From Paraburkholderia aspalathi (lineage in GTDB: Bacteria > Pseudomonadota > Gammaproteobacteria > Burkholderiales > Burkholderiaceae), in the NCBI RefSeq assembly GCF_900116445.1, contig NZ_FPBH01000001.1, forward strand, positions 310,001-374,000: 64,000 nt of DNA, read 5' to 3'. Both the position numbers and the translations under genes were made by a program. Shown in pieces: positions 44,991 through 55,268 of this stretch. Positions within the stretch are counted from its first letter, which is position 1, and each line of letters starts with the position of its first letter. Below the pieces are notes generated by a model. The model worked only from the letters and a program-made list of their open reading frames with translations, had not been told where the DNA came from and made no database searches.

Positions 44991-45562
44991 GCGCAACGCG
45001 TGGAGCCGTCATCTGGATGACCGGCTTGTCCGGCGCCGGTAAATCGACCGTGGCCGAGGCCTTGCATCAACGTCTCAAGGAAGCCGGACACGCCTCGATC
45101 GTGCTCGACGGTGACGTGCTGCGGCGCGGCCTGACCGCAGGCCTCGGCTTCACTCCCGAAGACCGCGCCGAAAATCTGCGGCGGATCGCGCACGTCGCGG
45201 CGCTGGTCATGCAACAGGGCTTCATCGCGATTGCCGCGGTGATTTCGCCCGAGCATGAGAATCGGCGCATGGCTCGCGAGATCGTCGGCGCTGGTTTCGT
45301 CGAAGTGTTCGTGAATGCGCCGCTGACCGTGTGCGAAGTGCGCGATGTCAAAGGCCTCTACGTGCGTGCGCGGCGCGGTGAAATACCCAATTTCACGGGT
45401 GTTTCAGGACCGTACGATGTGCCGCTCGACCCCGATGTCATGATCGAAACCGATCGGATGTCGATCGAAGAGGCAGTAGGCCGTCTGCTGATGCATCTGA
45501 GCGCCATGGGTTGCCTGCCGAGGGAAGAAAGCGGGCTCGGCAGACCTCGTCTCGCGAAATAG
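44987..45562 (+). CDS. cysC: Adenylylsulfate (APS) kinase
   Basis: Cytoplasmic enzyme (191 aa) that phosphorylates APS to PAPS. Seen: Walker [10 protein letters not shown] near residue 12, the DGDVLRRGL loop, and [29 protein letters not shown], the APS-binding lid. GTG 44987 overlaps the stop of the sulfotransferase gene. The pairing strongly suggests that PAPS is made for sulfotransfer here rather than for cysteine synthesis. Confidence 0.93.
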   Translation: MSATRGAVIWMTGLSGAGKSTVAEALHQRLKEAGHASIVLDGDVLRRGLTAGLGFTPEDRAENLRRIAHVAALVMQQGFIAIAAVISPEHENRRMAREIVGAGFVEVFVNAPLTVCEVRDVKGLYVRARRGEIPNFTGVSGPYDVPLDPDVMIETDRMSIEEAVGRLLMHLSAMGCLPREESGLGRPRLAK

Positions 45563-45669
45563 TCGGCGCGTGGCATGCGTCTGTATTCGGCCGCGCAAAT
45601 TTTCCACCCGGCGCGGCGCATTTCGCTATACCTTTTCGCCTACTCGTAGACAGAAAGGGTGATGCGTCG

Positions 45670-46329
45670 ATGCCGACATTGTCGATACAAAAAATAAAGC
45701 CGAAAGTCGAAACGCTCGTTCTCGCGGCCGATCTGGCCGGCACGGTTGTTTTCGCAATCGAGGGCGCGGTGAGCGCGATGCGCGGCGGTCTCGATCTGCT
45801 GGGCGTGATGGTGATCTCGTTTGTCGCGGCGCTCGGCGGCGGGGTGATCCGCGACTTGTTGATCGGCGACTCACCGCCTAACGCGATACGCGACTGGCGT
45901 TATCCGGCCTTGACGTTCGCCACCGGTCTGCTCACGTTCATTTTCCATTCGACGGTGCAGCAGTTTCCTGTCGCGCTGATTACCGTGCTGGACGCCGCCG
46001 GCCTCGCGCTCTTTGCCGTCGCGGGCGTAGAGAAAGCGCTGCTGTTCGGAATCCGTCCGTTTATCGCGATGCTGATGGGCACCGTCACCGGTGTGGGCGG
46101 CGGCGTGATCCGCGACGTGCTGATGGCGCGCGTGCCGCTGGTGCTGCATGCCGACATCTATGCGACCGCTGCTTTTGCCGGCGCATTCGTTGTGGTGGTC
46201 GCGCGGCGAGCCGGCTTGTCGCCGGGCGTCGCGGCTTTAGCAGGCGGCGCGGCGTGCTTCGTCTTGCGCGTACTGGCAGTGACCTATGGCTGGCATTTGC
46301 CGAAGGTGTCGCTCTCAGCGCTTGCGTAA
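45670..46329 (+). CDS. TRIC/UPF0126 family membrane protein
   Basis: A 219-residue inner-membrane protein of two repeated three-helix units, each with the GGGVIRD motif (residues 55-62 and 140-147). The family (YadS/YicG) is related to trimeric intracellular cation channels, and some members are reported to transport glycine. Substrate uncertain. Its last 15 bases overlap the opposite-strand DUF3820 gene. Confidence 0.85.
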   Translation: MPTLSIQKIKPKVETLVLAADLAGTVVFAIEGAVSAMRGGLDLLGVMVISFVAALGGGVIRDLLIGDSPPNAIRDWRYPALTFATGLLTFIFHSTVQQFPVALITVLDAAGLALFAVAGVEKALLFGIRPFIAMLMGTVTGVGGGVIRDVLMARVPLVLHADIYATAAFAGAFVVVVARRAGLSPGVAALAGGAACFVLRVLAVTYGWHLPKVSLSALA

Positions 46330-46527
46330 CGGCTCGATCAGCGACGACAGACCGTTGTGATCGATCTCGTGCATCAATGCCAGCAGACGGCCGATTTCGC
46401 CCGTCGGAAAGCCCTGGCTCGCAAACCAGTTCAGATAGTGGCCGGGTAGGTCCGCGATCAGTCGGCCTTTGTATTTTCCGTAAGGCATCACGCGCGTGAC
46501 CAGCAGTTCGAGGTGTTCGGGATTCAT
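46315..46527 (-). CDS. DUF3820 family protein
   Basis: A 70-residue soluble protein. VMPYGKYKGRLIADLPGHYLNWFASQGFP near residues 13-42 is the DUF3820 hallmark. Function unknown. It is read opposite to the TRIC-like gene and shares 15 bases with its end. Confidence 0.82.
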   Translation of the reverse strand: MNPEHLELLVTRVMPYGKYKGRLIADLPGHYLNWFASQGFPTGEIGRLLALMHEIDHNGLSSLIEPLRKR

Positions 46528-46666
46528 CGCAAGTGGGTCGACGGAAAGTTCATTGAGCGAGGTGGTGCGAGCGCCCGCTGAAGCAGCATTTTAGCTGCGC
46601 TGCAGGCATTGCGCCGGCATGGTAACGTCACCGTTTTCCGTTTTCACAATCAACAGGACAGGTTCG

Positions 46667-47719
46667 ATGGAATACCGCAGACTCGGCGACTCGGATGTGA
46701 AGGTTAGCCTGATCGGTCTCGGCACCATGACATGGGGCGAGCAGAATACCGAGCAGGAAGCGCACGCGCAGATCGATTACGCGCTCGATCATGGCGTCAA
46801 TCTGATCGACGCCGCGGAAATGTACCCGGTGCCGCCACGCCCCGAGACGCAAGGCTCGACCGAGCGCTATATCGGCACGTGGATCGCACAGCATCGCAGC
46901 GCGCGCGAGAAGATCGTGCTGGCCACCAAAATCGCCGGCCCGGCGCGTCAGCCGCACAATCCGCGTCATATTCGCGGCGAGGGCAACCAGTTCGACCGCA
47001 AGAACCTGACCGAAGCGCTCAACGATAGTCTGAAGCGTCTGCAAACGGACTACGTCGATCTGTATCAGTTGCACTGGCCGGATCGCAGCACGATGACGTT
47101 CGGCCGTCCGGCTTATCCGTGGGTCGATGACGAATATACGGTGCCGATCGAAGAAACGCTGTCGGTGCTCGCCGAATTCGTCAAGGCAGGCAAGATTCGC
47201 CATATCGGCGTGTCGAACGAAACGCCCTGGGGCGTCGCGCAGTTTTTGCGCGCGGCGGAAAAGCTCGGCTTGCCGCGCATCGTCAGTATCCAGAATCCGT
47301 ATAGCCTGTTGAACCGCACGTACGAAGTGGGTCTGTCCGAATACGCGCATCGCGACAACATTGGTCTGCTTGCGTATTCGCCGCTGGCCTTCGGCTGGTT
47401 GTCGGGCAAGTATGAAGGCGGCGCGCGTCCGGACGGCGCCCGTATCACGCTGTTCGAGCGCTTTCAACGCTACAGCAAGCCGCAGGCGATTCAGGCAACC
47501 ACGCGCTATGTGGAACTGGCGAAGCGTCACGGTTTGTCGCCCGCGCAGTTCGCGCTGGCCTTCGTCAATAGCCGGCCGTTCCTGACGAGCAATCTGATCG
47601 GCGCCACGTCGCTCGATCAGTTGAAGGAAAACATCGCCAGCGCCGAGGTGAAACTTTCGCCGGAAGTGCTCGCGGAGATCGATAAGCTGCATGAATTGCA
47701 GCCTAATCCGGCGCCTTGA
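46667..47719 (+). CDS. tas: NADP(H)-dependent aldo-keto reductase Tas
   Basis: Predicted 350-residue soluble reductase of the aldo-keto reductase superfamily. MEYRRLGDSDVKVSLIGLGTMTWGEQNTE, LIDAAEMYPVPPRP with the catalytic Asp and Tyr, and YLQLHWPDR-like (DLYQLHWPDR) match Tas. It may be a cytoplasmic carbonyl reductase with unknown natural substrate. ATG 46667. Confidence 0.9.
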   Translation: MEYRRLGDSDVKVSLIGLGTMTWGEQNTEQEAHAQIDYALDHGVNLIDAAEMYPVPPRPETQGSTERYIGTWIAQHRSAREKIVLATKIAGPARQPHNPRHIRGEGNQFDRKNLTEALNDSLKRLQTDYVDLYQLHWPDRSTMTFGRPAYPWVDDEYTVPIEETLSVLAEFVKAGKIRHIGVSNETPWGVAQFLRAAEKLGLPRIVSIQNPYSLLNRTYEVGLSEYAHRDNIGLLAYSPLAFGWLSGKYEGGARPDGARITLFERFQRYSKPQAIQATTRYVELAKRHGLSPAQFALAFVNSRPFLTSNLIGATSLDQLKENIASAEVKLSPEVLAEIDKLHELQPNPAP

Positions 47720-47735
47720 TGTAGCTGCTGGGGCG

Positions 47736-47759
47736 GCAAGGCGAGTCGATCCGCCTTGC
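47736..47759. terminator. Hairpin between convergent tas and MFS genes
   Basis: Stem GCAAGGCG / CGCCTTGC with an eight-base loop lies between two convergent genes. A T-run is absent, so it is only a likely bidirectional stop. Confidence 0.45.
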
Positions 47760-47805
47760 TTGCCTCGAACTCAATCAACGTCGCCCAAGGCTCACCCAAG
47801 CTCGC

Positions 47806-49089
47806 TCAACGAATCTTCAGCGTCGAGCGCACTGCATTGAGCGCCAGCAAACTCACCACCGCGCAGAACATCAGATAGAAGCCGGGCGCGAGCTTGTTGC
47901 CGCTCGCGTCGATCAGCCACGTGATCACGAAGGGCGCAAAGCCGCCGAACACCGTCACGCCGATGTTATAGCTGACCGCGAGACCGGTTGCGCGTGTCTG
48001 CGTCGGGAAAATCTCCGACATCAGCGCAGGCAGTGCGCCGAAGTACGTCGCCTTCAATACGCCGATCCAGATCAACGCCAGCAGCATCGTGGCGAACGAC
48101 GGATGCGCATTCATATACACGAAGGTCGGATAGACAGTCAGCAGCATCAACGTCGCGGCGACGGCCATGATGCGGATGCGTCCCAGGCTATCGGACAGGT
48201 GGCCGGCGAACGGTGTGAGCACCGTCAGCACGATTCCCGTTGCGAGCGTCGCTGAGAAGCCGGTCGAAGCGGGCAGATGCAGTTGCTTGATCGCATAGGT
48301 CGGCATGTACAGAATCATGTAATTGGCCGCGGTCGAAATAACCAGCGAGCCGACCGCGAGCAGCATGCGCACCTTCTGCGTGCCGAACAGATCGCGCAGC
48401 GGTGTGCGGGTTTTCGGCTCCGTGTTGAACTCGGCGCCTTCGTCCACGTAGCGGCGAATATAGAAGCCGACCGGGCCGATCGCGAGGCCGAACAGAAACG
48501 GAATACGCCAGCCCCACGATTCGAGTTGCGCCGATGTGAGCTGGCTCGTCAGCAACGCGCCGAAGCCGGAGGCGAGCAGCGTCGCCATGCCCTGACTGGC
48601 GAACTGCCAGCTACCCATGAAGCCGCGCCGCTCGGGTGCATGCTCGACCAGAAACGCGGTGGAAGCGCCGAACTCGCCACCCGCCGAGAAGCCTTGAACG
48701 AGTCGCGACAGCATGATGCCGGCTGGCGCCCATAGACCGATCGCGGCGTACGGCGGCATCACGGCGATCGTCAACGTGCCGATCATCATCAAGCCGATCG
48801 ACAGCAGCAGCGACACCTTGCGCCCCGCACGATCCGCGAGCGAGCCGAGCACGAGTCCGCCGAGCGGCCGGATCATGTACGAGATGCCGAAGGTGCCGAG
48901 CGTGAGCATCAACGAAATTGCTTCGGTGCTCGCCGGGAAAAACAGCTTCGCGATCGTCACCGCGAAAAATCCATAGACGACGAGGTCGAACCATTCAAGC
49001 GCATTGCCGATCGACGCCGCGAGAATGATGCGATGGACCTTTGCGGCGGACGGCCGCGCGGCGCTGGCTTGCAAGGTGGACGTGCTCAT
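47806..49089 (-). CDS. MFS transporter, metabolite:H+ symporter type
   Basis: A 427-residue inner-membrane protein with 12 helices. NALEWFDLVVYGFFA at the first helix, SLADRAGRKVSLL (MFS motif A) and RLVQGFSAGGEFGASTAFL match the MHS group (KgtP, ProP, ShiA), which import dicarboxylates, betaines or aromatic acids with protons. It follows the M20 peptidase gene by 72 bases, so it may take up the peptidase substrate or its product. Confidence 0.88.
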   Translation of the reverse strand: MSTSTLQASAARPSAAKVHRIILAASIGNALEWFDLVVYGFFAVTIAKLFFPASTEAISLMLTLGTFGISYMIRPLGGLVLGSLADRAGRKVSLLLSIGLMMIGTLTIAVMPPYAAIGLWAPAGIMLSRLVQGFSAGGEFGASTAFLVEHAPERRGFMGSWQFASQGMATLLASGFGALLTSQLTSAQLESWGWRIPFLFGLAIGPVGFYIRRYVDEGAEFNTEPKTRTPLRDLFGTQKVRMLLAVGSLVISTAANYMILYMPTYAIKQLHLPASTGFSATLATGIVLTVLTPFAGHLSDSLGRIRIMAVAATLMLLTVYPTFVYMNAHPSFATMLLALIWIGVLKATYFGALPALMSEIFPTQTRATGLAVSYNIGVTVFGGFAPFVITWLIDASGNKLAPGFYLMFCAVVSLLALNAVRSTLKIR

Positions 49090-49161
49090 CGTGGCGTGTC
49101 TCGTGGCGGATGCGGCTAACAGTTAACTGCGGGTTGGCGGCAGGCGTACTGCGTTGATCGC

Positions 49162-50574
49162 TCAGGCCGCGGCTTGTGGGGTCGTTGCGGTTGAATGCGG
49201 CGAGTTCTCGCCGAGATCCCAGAAGAGCCCAGCCATGATCTGCAGACCCTCGCGCACCACCGGTCCGAGCAGATGCTCGTTCGGCGCGTGCTGCGAGCAG
49301 GCCGGGTACGAATGCGGCACCCAGATGGTCGGCAGTCCGAGCGTGTCGGCGAACACTTCGTTGGGCAGCGTGCCGCCGAGGTTCGGCAGCACGGCCGTCT
49401 TCTTGCCGGTGGTCTGTTCGAGCGAAGCGATGGCCCACGTGACCCACGGGTCGTCGGGATTCAGACGCGTTGCCGGCGCACCACGCTCGACGCTGATCTC
49501 GACGAACGAGAAGCCATTCGCATCCAGATGCTTGCGCAGGTGCTGTTCCAGGTTTTCCCAGTCGGTGCCGACCACGAAGCGCAACTGGCAATGCGCGAAC
49601 GCTGATGACGGGATGGCATTGACCGGGTTCTCGGGATTGCCAGCCTTGAACGCCAGCACTTCGAAGCTGTTCCAGCCGAACACACGTTCTGGCGGCGTGA
49701 GGCCGGGTTCGCCCCAGTTATCGTCGACGGCCGGATCGTTCGGACCGCCGCCTACCGTGATATCCGCCAATGCGCGACGCACCGCTTCCGGAATCGGCGG
49801 CGGACGCAAGCCGTCGACAGCGATTACGCCACGCGCATCGACGAGGCTTGCAAGTACGTTCGCCAGCACGGTGGCCGGGTTGCGCAACAAACCGCCCCAG
49901 TTGCCCGAGTGATGCGCGCCGTCGCGCAAATTCAGCGAGAGCTTGAAGTTCACCGAGCCGCGCGAACCGAGGAACACGGTGGGGCGGCGTGCGGCGAGAC
50001 GGGGGCCATCGGAGGCTATCAGCACGTCCGCGGCCAGTTCTTCTTTATGTTTGTGGCAGATCGCGTCGAGCCCTGGCGAGCCGGTTTCCTCGCCCATCTC
50101 GATCAGCAGTTTTGCGTTGAAGCCGAGCTTGCCGTCGCGCGCGGCCAGCACGCTCGCTAGCGCCGCGAGATTGATGGTGTGCTGGCCTTTGTTGTCGGCG
50201 GTGCCGCGGCCATACCAGCGTTCGCCTTCGATCGTCACGGCCCAAGGTGTCAGCGGCGCGCGCCATTGACTGTCGTAGCCGCGCACGACGTCGCCGTGGC
50301 CGTAGATCAGTACGGTGGGCAGACTGTCGTCTTCGTGACGATTGGCGAACAGGAACGGCCCGAATCCTTCCGCCGGGTTATCGACGATGCGTGTGCTGAA
50401 GCCGAGCCCTTCGACTTCGGGCGTGATCTCATCGGTCAGATACGACAGCAACGTAGCCGCGCGATCGTTTTCCTGGCTTTCCGTGCGAAATCCGACGCGC
50501 CGGTTGAGGTTCTCGAGGAAAGCGCCTGATTCGAAATGATGCGTTGCGTGTTCGATGGCCTGGTTGCGGCTCAT
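49162..50574 (-). CDS. M20-family metallopeptidase
   Basis: A 470-residue cytoplasmic zinc peptidase or amidohydrolase. YGHGDVV near residue 92, WYGRGTADNKGQ near 118 and the Glu pair EMGEETGSPGLD near 153 provide the metal ligands and catalytic Glu. The dimerisation domain follows. M20 members hydrolyse di- or tripeptides, N-acyl amino acids or carbamoyl compounds; substrate unknown. GGAGA precedes ATG 50574. Forms a unit with the MFS gene and is divergent from a LysR regulator. Confidence 0.88.
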   Translation of the reverse strand: MSRNQAIEHATHHFESGAFLENLNRRVGFRTESQENDRAATLLSYLTDEITPEVEGLGFSTRIVDNPAEGFGPFLFANRHEDDSLPTVLIYGHGDVVRGYDSQWRAPLTPWAVTIEGERWYGRGTADNKGQHTINLAALASVLAARDGKLGFNAKLLIEMGEETGSPGLDAICHKHKEELAADVLIASDGPRLAARRPTVFLGSRGSVNFKLSLNLRDGAHHSGNWGGLLRNPATVLANVLASLVDARGVIAVDGLRPPPIPEAVRRALADITVGGGPNDPAVDDNWGEPGLTPPERVFGWNSFEVLAFKAGNPENPVNAIPSSAFAHCQLRFVVGTDWENLEQHLRKHLDANGFSFVEISVERGAPATRLNPDDPWVTWAIASLEQTTGKKTAVLPNLGGTLPNEVFADTLGLPTIWVPHSYPACSQHAPNEHLLGPVVREGLQIMAGLFWDLGENSPHSTATTPQAAA

Positions 50575-50777
50575 ATCTGTCTCCGATGCGGGGTGCGGGG
50601 GATAGTGGCGACGCGGCGCCGGGCGTGGCACGTCCGGTTCGCGGCCATCAACTTCGAAACGATTCTAGGAGGCCGATATTTTTGTCACAATGATCGTCTT
50701 TCGAAGCTTCCGTTGCCGAAAAGGCAAAGCTCGATACATTGGCACACGGCCACATCCGCTTGCAAAAGGCGTCGCTC

Positions 50778-51737
50778 ATGGCACTTTCATTACACGGCAT
50801 CGCATTGCGCTATTTCGTCGAAGTGGCGCGCACCGGCTCGATTAGCGACGCGTCCGCGCGGCTGCATGTGGCCGTGTCGGCGATCAGCCGGCAGATCGCG
50901 CGGCTCGAAAGCGACCTCGGCGTCGCGCTGTTCGAGCGGCGGCCACGCGGCATGTCGCTCTCCGAAGCGGGCGAGCGTCTGCTCGCCTACGCACAGCGCA
51001 GCCTGCTCGAGGCGGAGCATGTGATGAAGGAGATCGGCGGCCTCGAGGCCTTGCATGGCAGCATGATCAAGGTCGCCAGTTCGGAGGGCTTCGCCGCGGA
51101 TTTCCTGCCCAGCGCGATGGCGGCGTTCCGTCGCCACTACCCCGGGATCGACTTCACGCTCTCCGTGATGCCACCGGGCGAGGCCACTCGCCGGGTGCGC
51201 GATGGCGACGCCGATCTCGCGCTGACGTTCAGTCTCGCGCCGGAAAAGGGCGTCAAGGTTGAACACACCGAGCGCGCGCCGGTGCTGGCGTTGCTGCGCG
51301 CCGATCATCCGCTGGCCGGGCGCGCGAAGGTGTCGCTCGCCGACCTGCAGCGCTATCCATTGGTACTGCCGGAGCCTGGTACGACTATCCGGCAGCTGAT
51401 CGACATCACCTGCGCGCTCGAAGGCGTGCTGCTCGAGCCCGATCTCACCTGCAACAATAGCGGCGCGATGTACCGTTACGCACAGAAGTCCGGCGCGATC
51501 ATGTTCACGGGGCTGCTGTCGGTGCGCGACCGTTACGCCGGCGACGGCTTCGTCGCGATGCCGCTGACGCATCCGCAGTTGCGCCAGCGCAGCATCCAGG
51601 TTCAGACGATGGCTGGGCGGGAGTTGCCGCCGTCGGTGAAGGCGTTCCGCGACCACCTGATCGCAGAAATCGGCGGTGCCAGGCCCACGAATGCTGCAGT
51701 GCCAAAGCCAGGTCGAAAGCGCGGCGAAGCGCGTTGA
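50778..51737 (+). CDS. LysR-family transcriptional regulator
   Basis: A 319-residue DNA-binding regulator. ALRYFVEVARTGSISDASARLHVAVSAISRQIARLESDLG is the helix-turn-helix, split here across residues 7-48, followed by a periplasmic-binding-protein-like ligand domain. It is divergent from the M20-MFS pair and likely controls it in response to the substrate. ATG 50778; a TTG at 50739 in frame is less likely. Confidence 0.88.
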   Translation: MALSLHGIALRYFVEVARTGSISDASARLHVAVSAISRQIARLESDLGVALFERRPRGMSLSEAGERLLAYAQRSLLEAEHVMKEIGGLEALHGSMIKVASSEGFAADFLPSAMAAFRRHYPGIDFTLSVMPPGEATRRVRDGDADLALTFSLAPEKGVKVEHTERAPVLALLRADHPLAGRAKVSLADLQRYPLVLPEPGTTIRQLIDITCALEGVLLEPDLTCNNSGAMYRYAQKSGAIMFTGLLSVRDRYAGDGFVAMPLTHPQLRQRSIQVQTMAGRELPPSVKAFRDHLIAEIGGARPTNAAVPKPGRKRGEAR

Positions 51738-51929
51738 AAGGCAAATCTCCCTGCCGGACGGCGAATCACGACCTAAACTGTGGGGACGGGGCGGGCTGGT
51801 CGGCCTCTGCTGCACGGCTGGCGGTGCTATGGCCCATACCAGTGGTAGGATTCAGCCCGAAAAATGGAGCACGGTGCGCGATGAATGGGCGTGCCGCCCA
51901 CAACAGAGCGATAGGACTCAGGACATCGA

Positions 51930-52352
51930 ATGGCGCAACAAAAAACAAACCCAAAACTTGAGCAGGCGCTGACGCGCGGGGATCTTGCAATTCGCCAGGC
52001 CAACTCGGCACGGGCGACGGCGTTGCTGCGCGCGTTGGGCAAGATGATCGTCGAGGCATCGGCGACGATTGGCGTAGAGGCATTCACGCTGATCCCGGAC
52101 GGCGACAGGATTTACGATCCGACTGATGGGTTGTGGCCACAGGAATTGCAAGTGTCGCTTGATGGTCCTGTCGAGGAGCAGGACCCGGATGAGATTCGGA
52201 CGGTGCGGTTGATCGCCGATGATCCGGCGACGGTCTTTAGAGTTGAATGGCAACGGGCTGATGGGAAGATCGGGCGGCAGGATGGGGGGCCGTTTGCGAC
52301 GGTGGCTTTTATTTCTGATGTGGATATTCCTTGGACGGATGATGAGGATTGA
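51930..52352 (+). CDS. Hypothetical protein
   Basis: A 140-residue acidic soluble protein. It starts MAQQKTNPKLEQALTRGDLA, with a helical first third and a strand-rich second part, and ends in DDED. No family recognised. No clear ribosome site upstream. An inverted-repeat element starts right after its stop. Confidence 0.6.
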   Translation: MAQQKTNPKLEQALTRGDLAIRQANSARATALLRALGKMIVEASATIGVEAFTLIPDGDRIYDPTDGLWPQELQVSLDGPVEEQDPDEIRTVRLIADDPATVFRVEWQRADGKIGRQDGGPFATVAFISDVDIPWTDDED

Positions 52353-52357
52353 TGGTT

Positions 52358-53168
52358 GGGTTTTTTGTCTGCGCGACGCTTGTTGTCAGTGTGCTTAGGG
52401 CGTTGGCCTTTCCTTGTTTTGTTAGTGGTCTATTAGTGTTGCCCCTGTGCGGGGCGGCACTTACTTTCTTTGCCGCCGCAAAGAAAGATAAGCAAAGAAA
52501 GCGGCTAGAAGCCCCTGCTAAGTGGGCACCGTGGTTTGCCTGGGGTAGTGGTGCGACTGGAATCTGTGTTCGTGCCGCTGCTTAGGCTTGTGACAAGGGC
52601 GTCATACTTCCGGCGGCGCTGCGCGCGCCGAAGAGCCATTCATAAAACCGATCGCTGCGTTTTGGCGCTCATGCGTTGCCATCGAGCCGCGGCTCGTCAT
52701 TGCACAGCCACTGTGATTGCAACCGCAACTGTGGCTGTGACTGCGATAGTGATCGTGCCCGCGATTGCGGCACACCGACATATGATTTTAAGTAGGGGTT
52801 CCCGGCCGAGTGCAGAGGCGCCTCGCCGAGGCGAAGCCGACGGCCCCCACAAAACTCAACCGAAGCCCGTGGTTTCCCATGCAGACCCGTCCGCGACGCA
52901 CGCAGTGCGGAGTGGGAGCTGATGACTCCTTTGTCACTAGCGCGGAATGTGCGAGAACACGGATTCCAGTCGCACCACTACCCGCAGCAGACCACGGTGC
53001 CCACTTAGCATTAGCGGTTTGAGCCGCTTTCTTTGCTTATCTTTCTTTGCGGCGGCAAAGAAAGTAAGTGCCGCCCCGCACAGGGGCAACGCTAATAGAC
53101 CACTACCAAATCAAGGAAAGGCACAACAGCCAGAACACAGACAAAAAGCGCCGCGCAGGCAAAAACCC
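52358..53168. repeat. 810-bp inverted-repeat element (possible non-autonomous mobile element)
   Basis: Two long arms (about 52358-52605 and 52923-53168) in inverted orientation flank a 320-base centre. The core is 84 bases (52423-52506 and 53022-53105) with one mismatch, and similarity continues outward to GGGTTTTTTG and inward past GGCACTTAC to GTGACAA. No transposase is inside. The CTTTCTTTGCCGCCGCAAAG segment is one that I recall as common in Paraburkholderia. It sits between convergent genes. Confidence 0.85.
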
Positions 53169-53186
53169 GGCCGCAGGCCCCAGACC

Positions 53187-54014
53187 TTACTTCATCATCC
53201 TCCGCCGAAACAAAACCGCCGAAACAACAAACCCCCCTACCGCATAAACCACCAGCACGGCAACATGCAAAACCACACCATCAAAAGGCCGCTCCAGCAT
53301 AGCCGGCCGAATCAGATCAACAGCATGCGCCAACGGCAAAAGCCCAGTCACTACCCGCGCCGCAGCAGGCAACTGTGAAACAGGAAAAAACACCCCAGAC
53401 AACAGCAACATCGGCGTCAACACCAACGTCTGATAAAACATAAAAAAGTCATACGAGGGAGCCAGCGCCGTCACCACCATCGCCACACTCGCGAACGCGA
53501 GCCCCGTGAGCACAATCACCGGCAACGCCAGCAACATCGACGGAAAACTCGCGTAGCCGAGACCCCCCGCGACCAGCATGATCGCCGCGCCCGATAGCAT
53601 CGACTTGCTGCCCGCCCACATCACTTCGCCAAGCACAATGTCGCCGAGCGTGAGCGGCGTATGCATGATCGCCTCCCACGTGCGCTGCACGTGCATGCGC
53701 GAAAAGCCCGAATACATCGACTCGAAACTCGCCGACATCATCACGCTCGATGCCACCGTGCCGGCAGCAAGAAACGCGATGTACGAGACGCCGTCGACAT
53801 GCCCGACCATCAGCCCAAGCCCGAAACCCAGGCCGAACAGATAGATCATCGGATCGGCAAGATTGCCGAACATCGAAGCAATCGCGAGCTTGCGCCAGAC
53901 CAGATAGTTGCGGCGCCACACCGCAATCCAGTTGACGGCGTTGGCCGGGAAAGCGGCGAAGGTCTCCTGCTTCGGCGGTGTCTCGCCGTGTGGTTCGTAA
54001 GTGCGTGCGTCCAT
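53187..54014 (-). CDS. nodJ: ABC-2 type transporter permease, NodJ-like
   Basis: A 275-residue inner-membrane permease with six helices. [53 protein letters not shown] and [19 protein letters not shown] match NodJ. It works with the ATPase gene just upstream on the same strand (66 bases) and exports a lipid-like or polysaccharide-like compound; outside symbiosis genes the cargo is unknown. Confidence 0.9.
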   Translation of the reverse strand: MDARTYEPHGETPPKQETFAAFPANAVNWIAVWRRNYLVWRKLAIASMFGNLADPMIYLFGLGFGLGLMVGHVDGVSYIAFLAAGTVASSVMMSASFESMYSGFSRMHVQRTWEAIMHTPLTLGDIVLGEVMWAGSKSMLSGAAIMLVAGGLGYASFPSMLLALPVIVLTGLAFASVAMVVTALAPSYDFFMFYQTLVLTPMLLLSGVFFPVSQLPAAARVVTGLLPLAHAVDLIRPAMLERPFDGVVLHVAVLVVYAVGGFVVSAVLFRRRMMK

Positions 54015-54079
54015 TGCGTGTCTCTTGCCGTGTCGTTATAGCTGTAGAGGATTGCGAGCTGAGCCGATGTCGAGTCGCG

Positions 54080-54994
54080 TCAGTCCTGCATCTCGCGCCC
54101 AGTCAGACGCAGGAACACATCTTCCAGATTCGCCGGGCGATGCAGGTAGCGCAGATCGGCGCGTTGCTTGAGGCGGGCATGCACGGGTTGCGCGTCGTTC
54201 ACATAGCAGAAGAGCGTCTCGCCACTGATCTCGGTGCGCTCGACAAGCGGCGCCAGTTCGTCGCGCAACGCAACCGGATCGGGTCCGAAGATTTCGATCA
54301 CATCACAGCCGATCTCCGAAGCGATCAATGCACGCGGCGCGCCTTCGGCGATCTTGCGGCCTTCCTCGATCACGCACAGGCGGTGGCACAGTCGTTCGGC
54401 TTCTTCCATGAAGTGCGTGGTCAACAGAATGGTCTTGCCGCGTGCGAGCAGCGAGCGCAGCCGTTCCCAGATCAGGTGGCGCGCTTGCGGATCGAGGCCG
54501 GTGGTCGGTTCGTCCATGATCAGCACGTCGGGGTCGTTGACGAGCGCGCGAGCCAGCGTCAAGCGCCGCTTCATGCCGCCAGACAGTTCGCTCACACGTG
54601 CATCCGCCTTGCTCTCGAGACGCGCGAATTCGAGCAGCGACGGCACCATCGCGCGGCATTGCGCGGCGCTCAGACCGAAGTAACGGCCGAACACCAGCAG
54701 GTTTTCGCGGACCGTGAAATCGGGATCGAGATTGTCGAACTGAGGCACGACGCCGACACGCGCCCGGGCCACGCGCGCGCGGCCGGGAATCGGTTCGCCG
54801 CACAGGCGGATCGTGCCGGCATCCGGTGCAGCGATGCCGAGCAGCATGCGCAACGTGGTGGTCTTGCCCGCGCCATTCGGGCCGAGCAGACCGAAACATT
54901 CGCCGGCGTTGACATGAAACGACAGTCCGTCGACGACCGTCTTATCGCCGTAGCTTTTTTTAACCTGATGGAATTCAATGGCGGCTGCAGACAT
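54080..54994 (-). CDS. nodI: ABC transporter ATP-binding protein, NodI-like
   Basis: A 304-residue cytoplasmic ATPase. Walker [10 protein letters not shown] near residue 37, [18 protein letters not shown], the signature [15 protein letters not shown] and Walker [14 protein letters not shown] fit NodI and the DrrA-type group. It powers the ABC-2 permease encoded downstream. Common nod genes are absent, so this is probably a general exporter, not a nodulation transporter. ATG 54994. Confidence 0.9.
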   Translation of the reverse strand: MSAAAIEFHQVKKSYGDKTVVDGLSFHVNAGECFGLLGPNGAGKTTTLRMLLGIAAPDAGTIRLCGEPIPGRARVARARVGVVPQFDNLDPDFTVRENLLVFGRYFGLSAAQCRAMVPSLLEFARLESKADARVSELSGGMKRRLTLARALVNDPDVLIMDEPTTGLDPQARHLIWERLRSLLARGKTILLTTHFMEEAERLCHRLCVIEEGRKIAEGAPRALIASEIGCDVIEIFGPDPVALRDELAPLVERTEISGETLFCYVNDAQPVHARLKQRADLRYLHRPANLEDVFLRLTGREMQD

Positions 54995-55268
54995 GGATCG
55001 ATCGAGGCTCCGGGAAAAGACGCAAATGGCCGGCAAGGCCGCTCATTCTATGGCATCGGCAGCGAGGAATTGATCGCCACCGGATGCGCCGGTGGCGTTT
55101 CTTGCGCTGCGGCAAAAGCTCAGGAGTGACCCAAACCCAGCCCAAACCCGCCACAAATCCAGCACGCACCTATTTAGGGCGCACTTAGCGTTTTCCATCC
55201 CTTGCAACCTGAATTGCGGCGCACCATGATTCATTCAGACCGCGTTCCTCGCGGATGGGAGAAAAATC

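Noticed and set aside
52353..52585. Frame coding FFAAAKK inside the inverted repeat
   Set aside because: It arises from the repeat arm sequence, not a gene.
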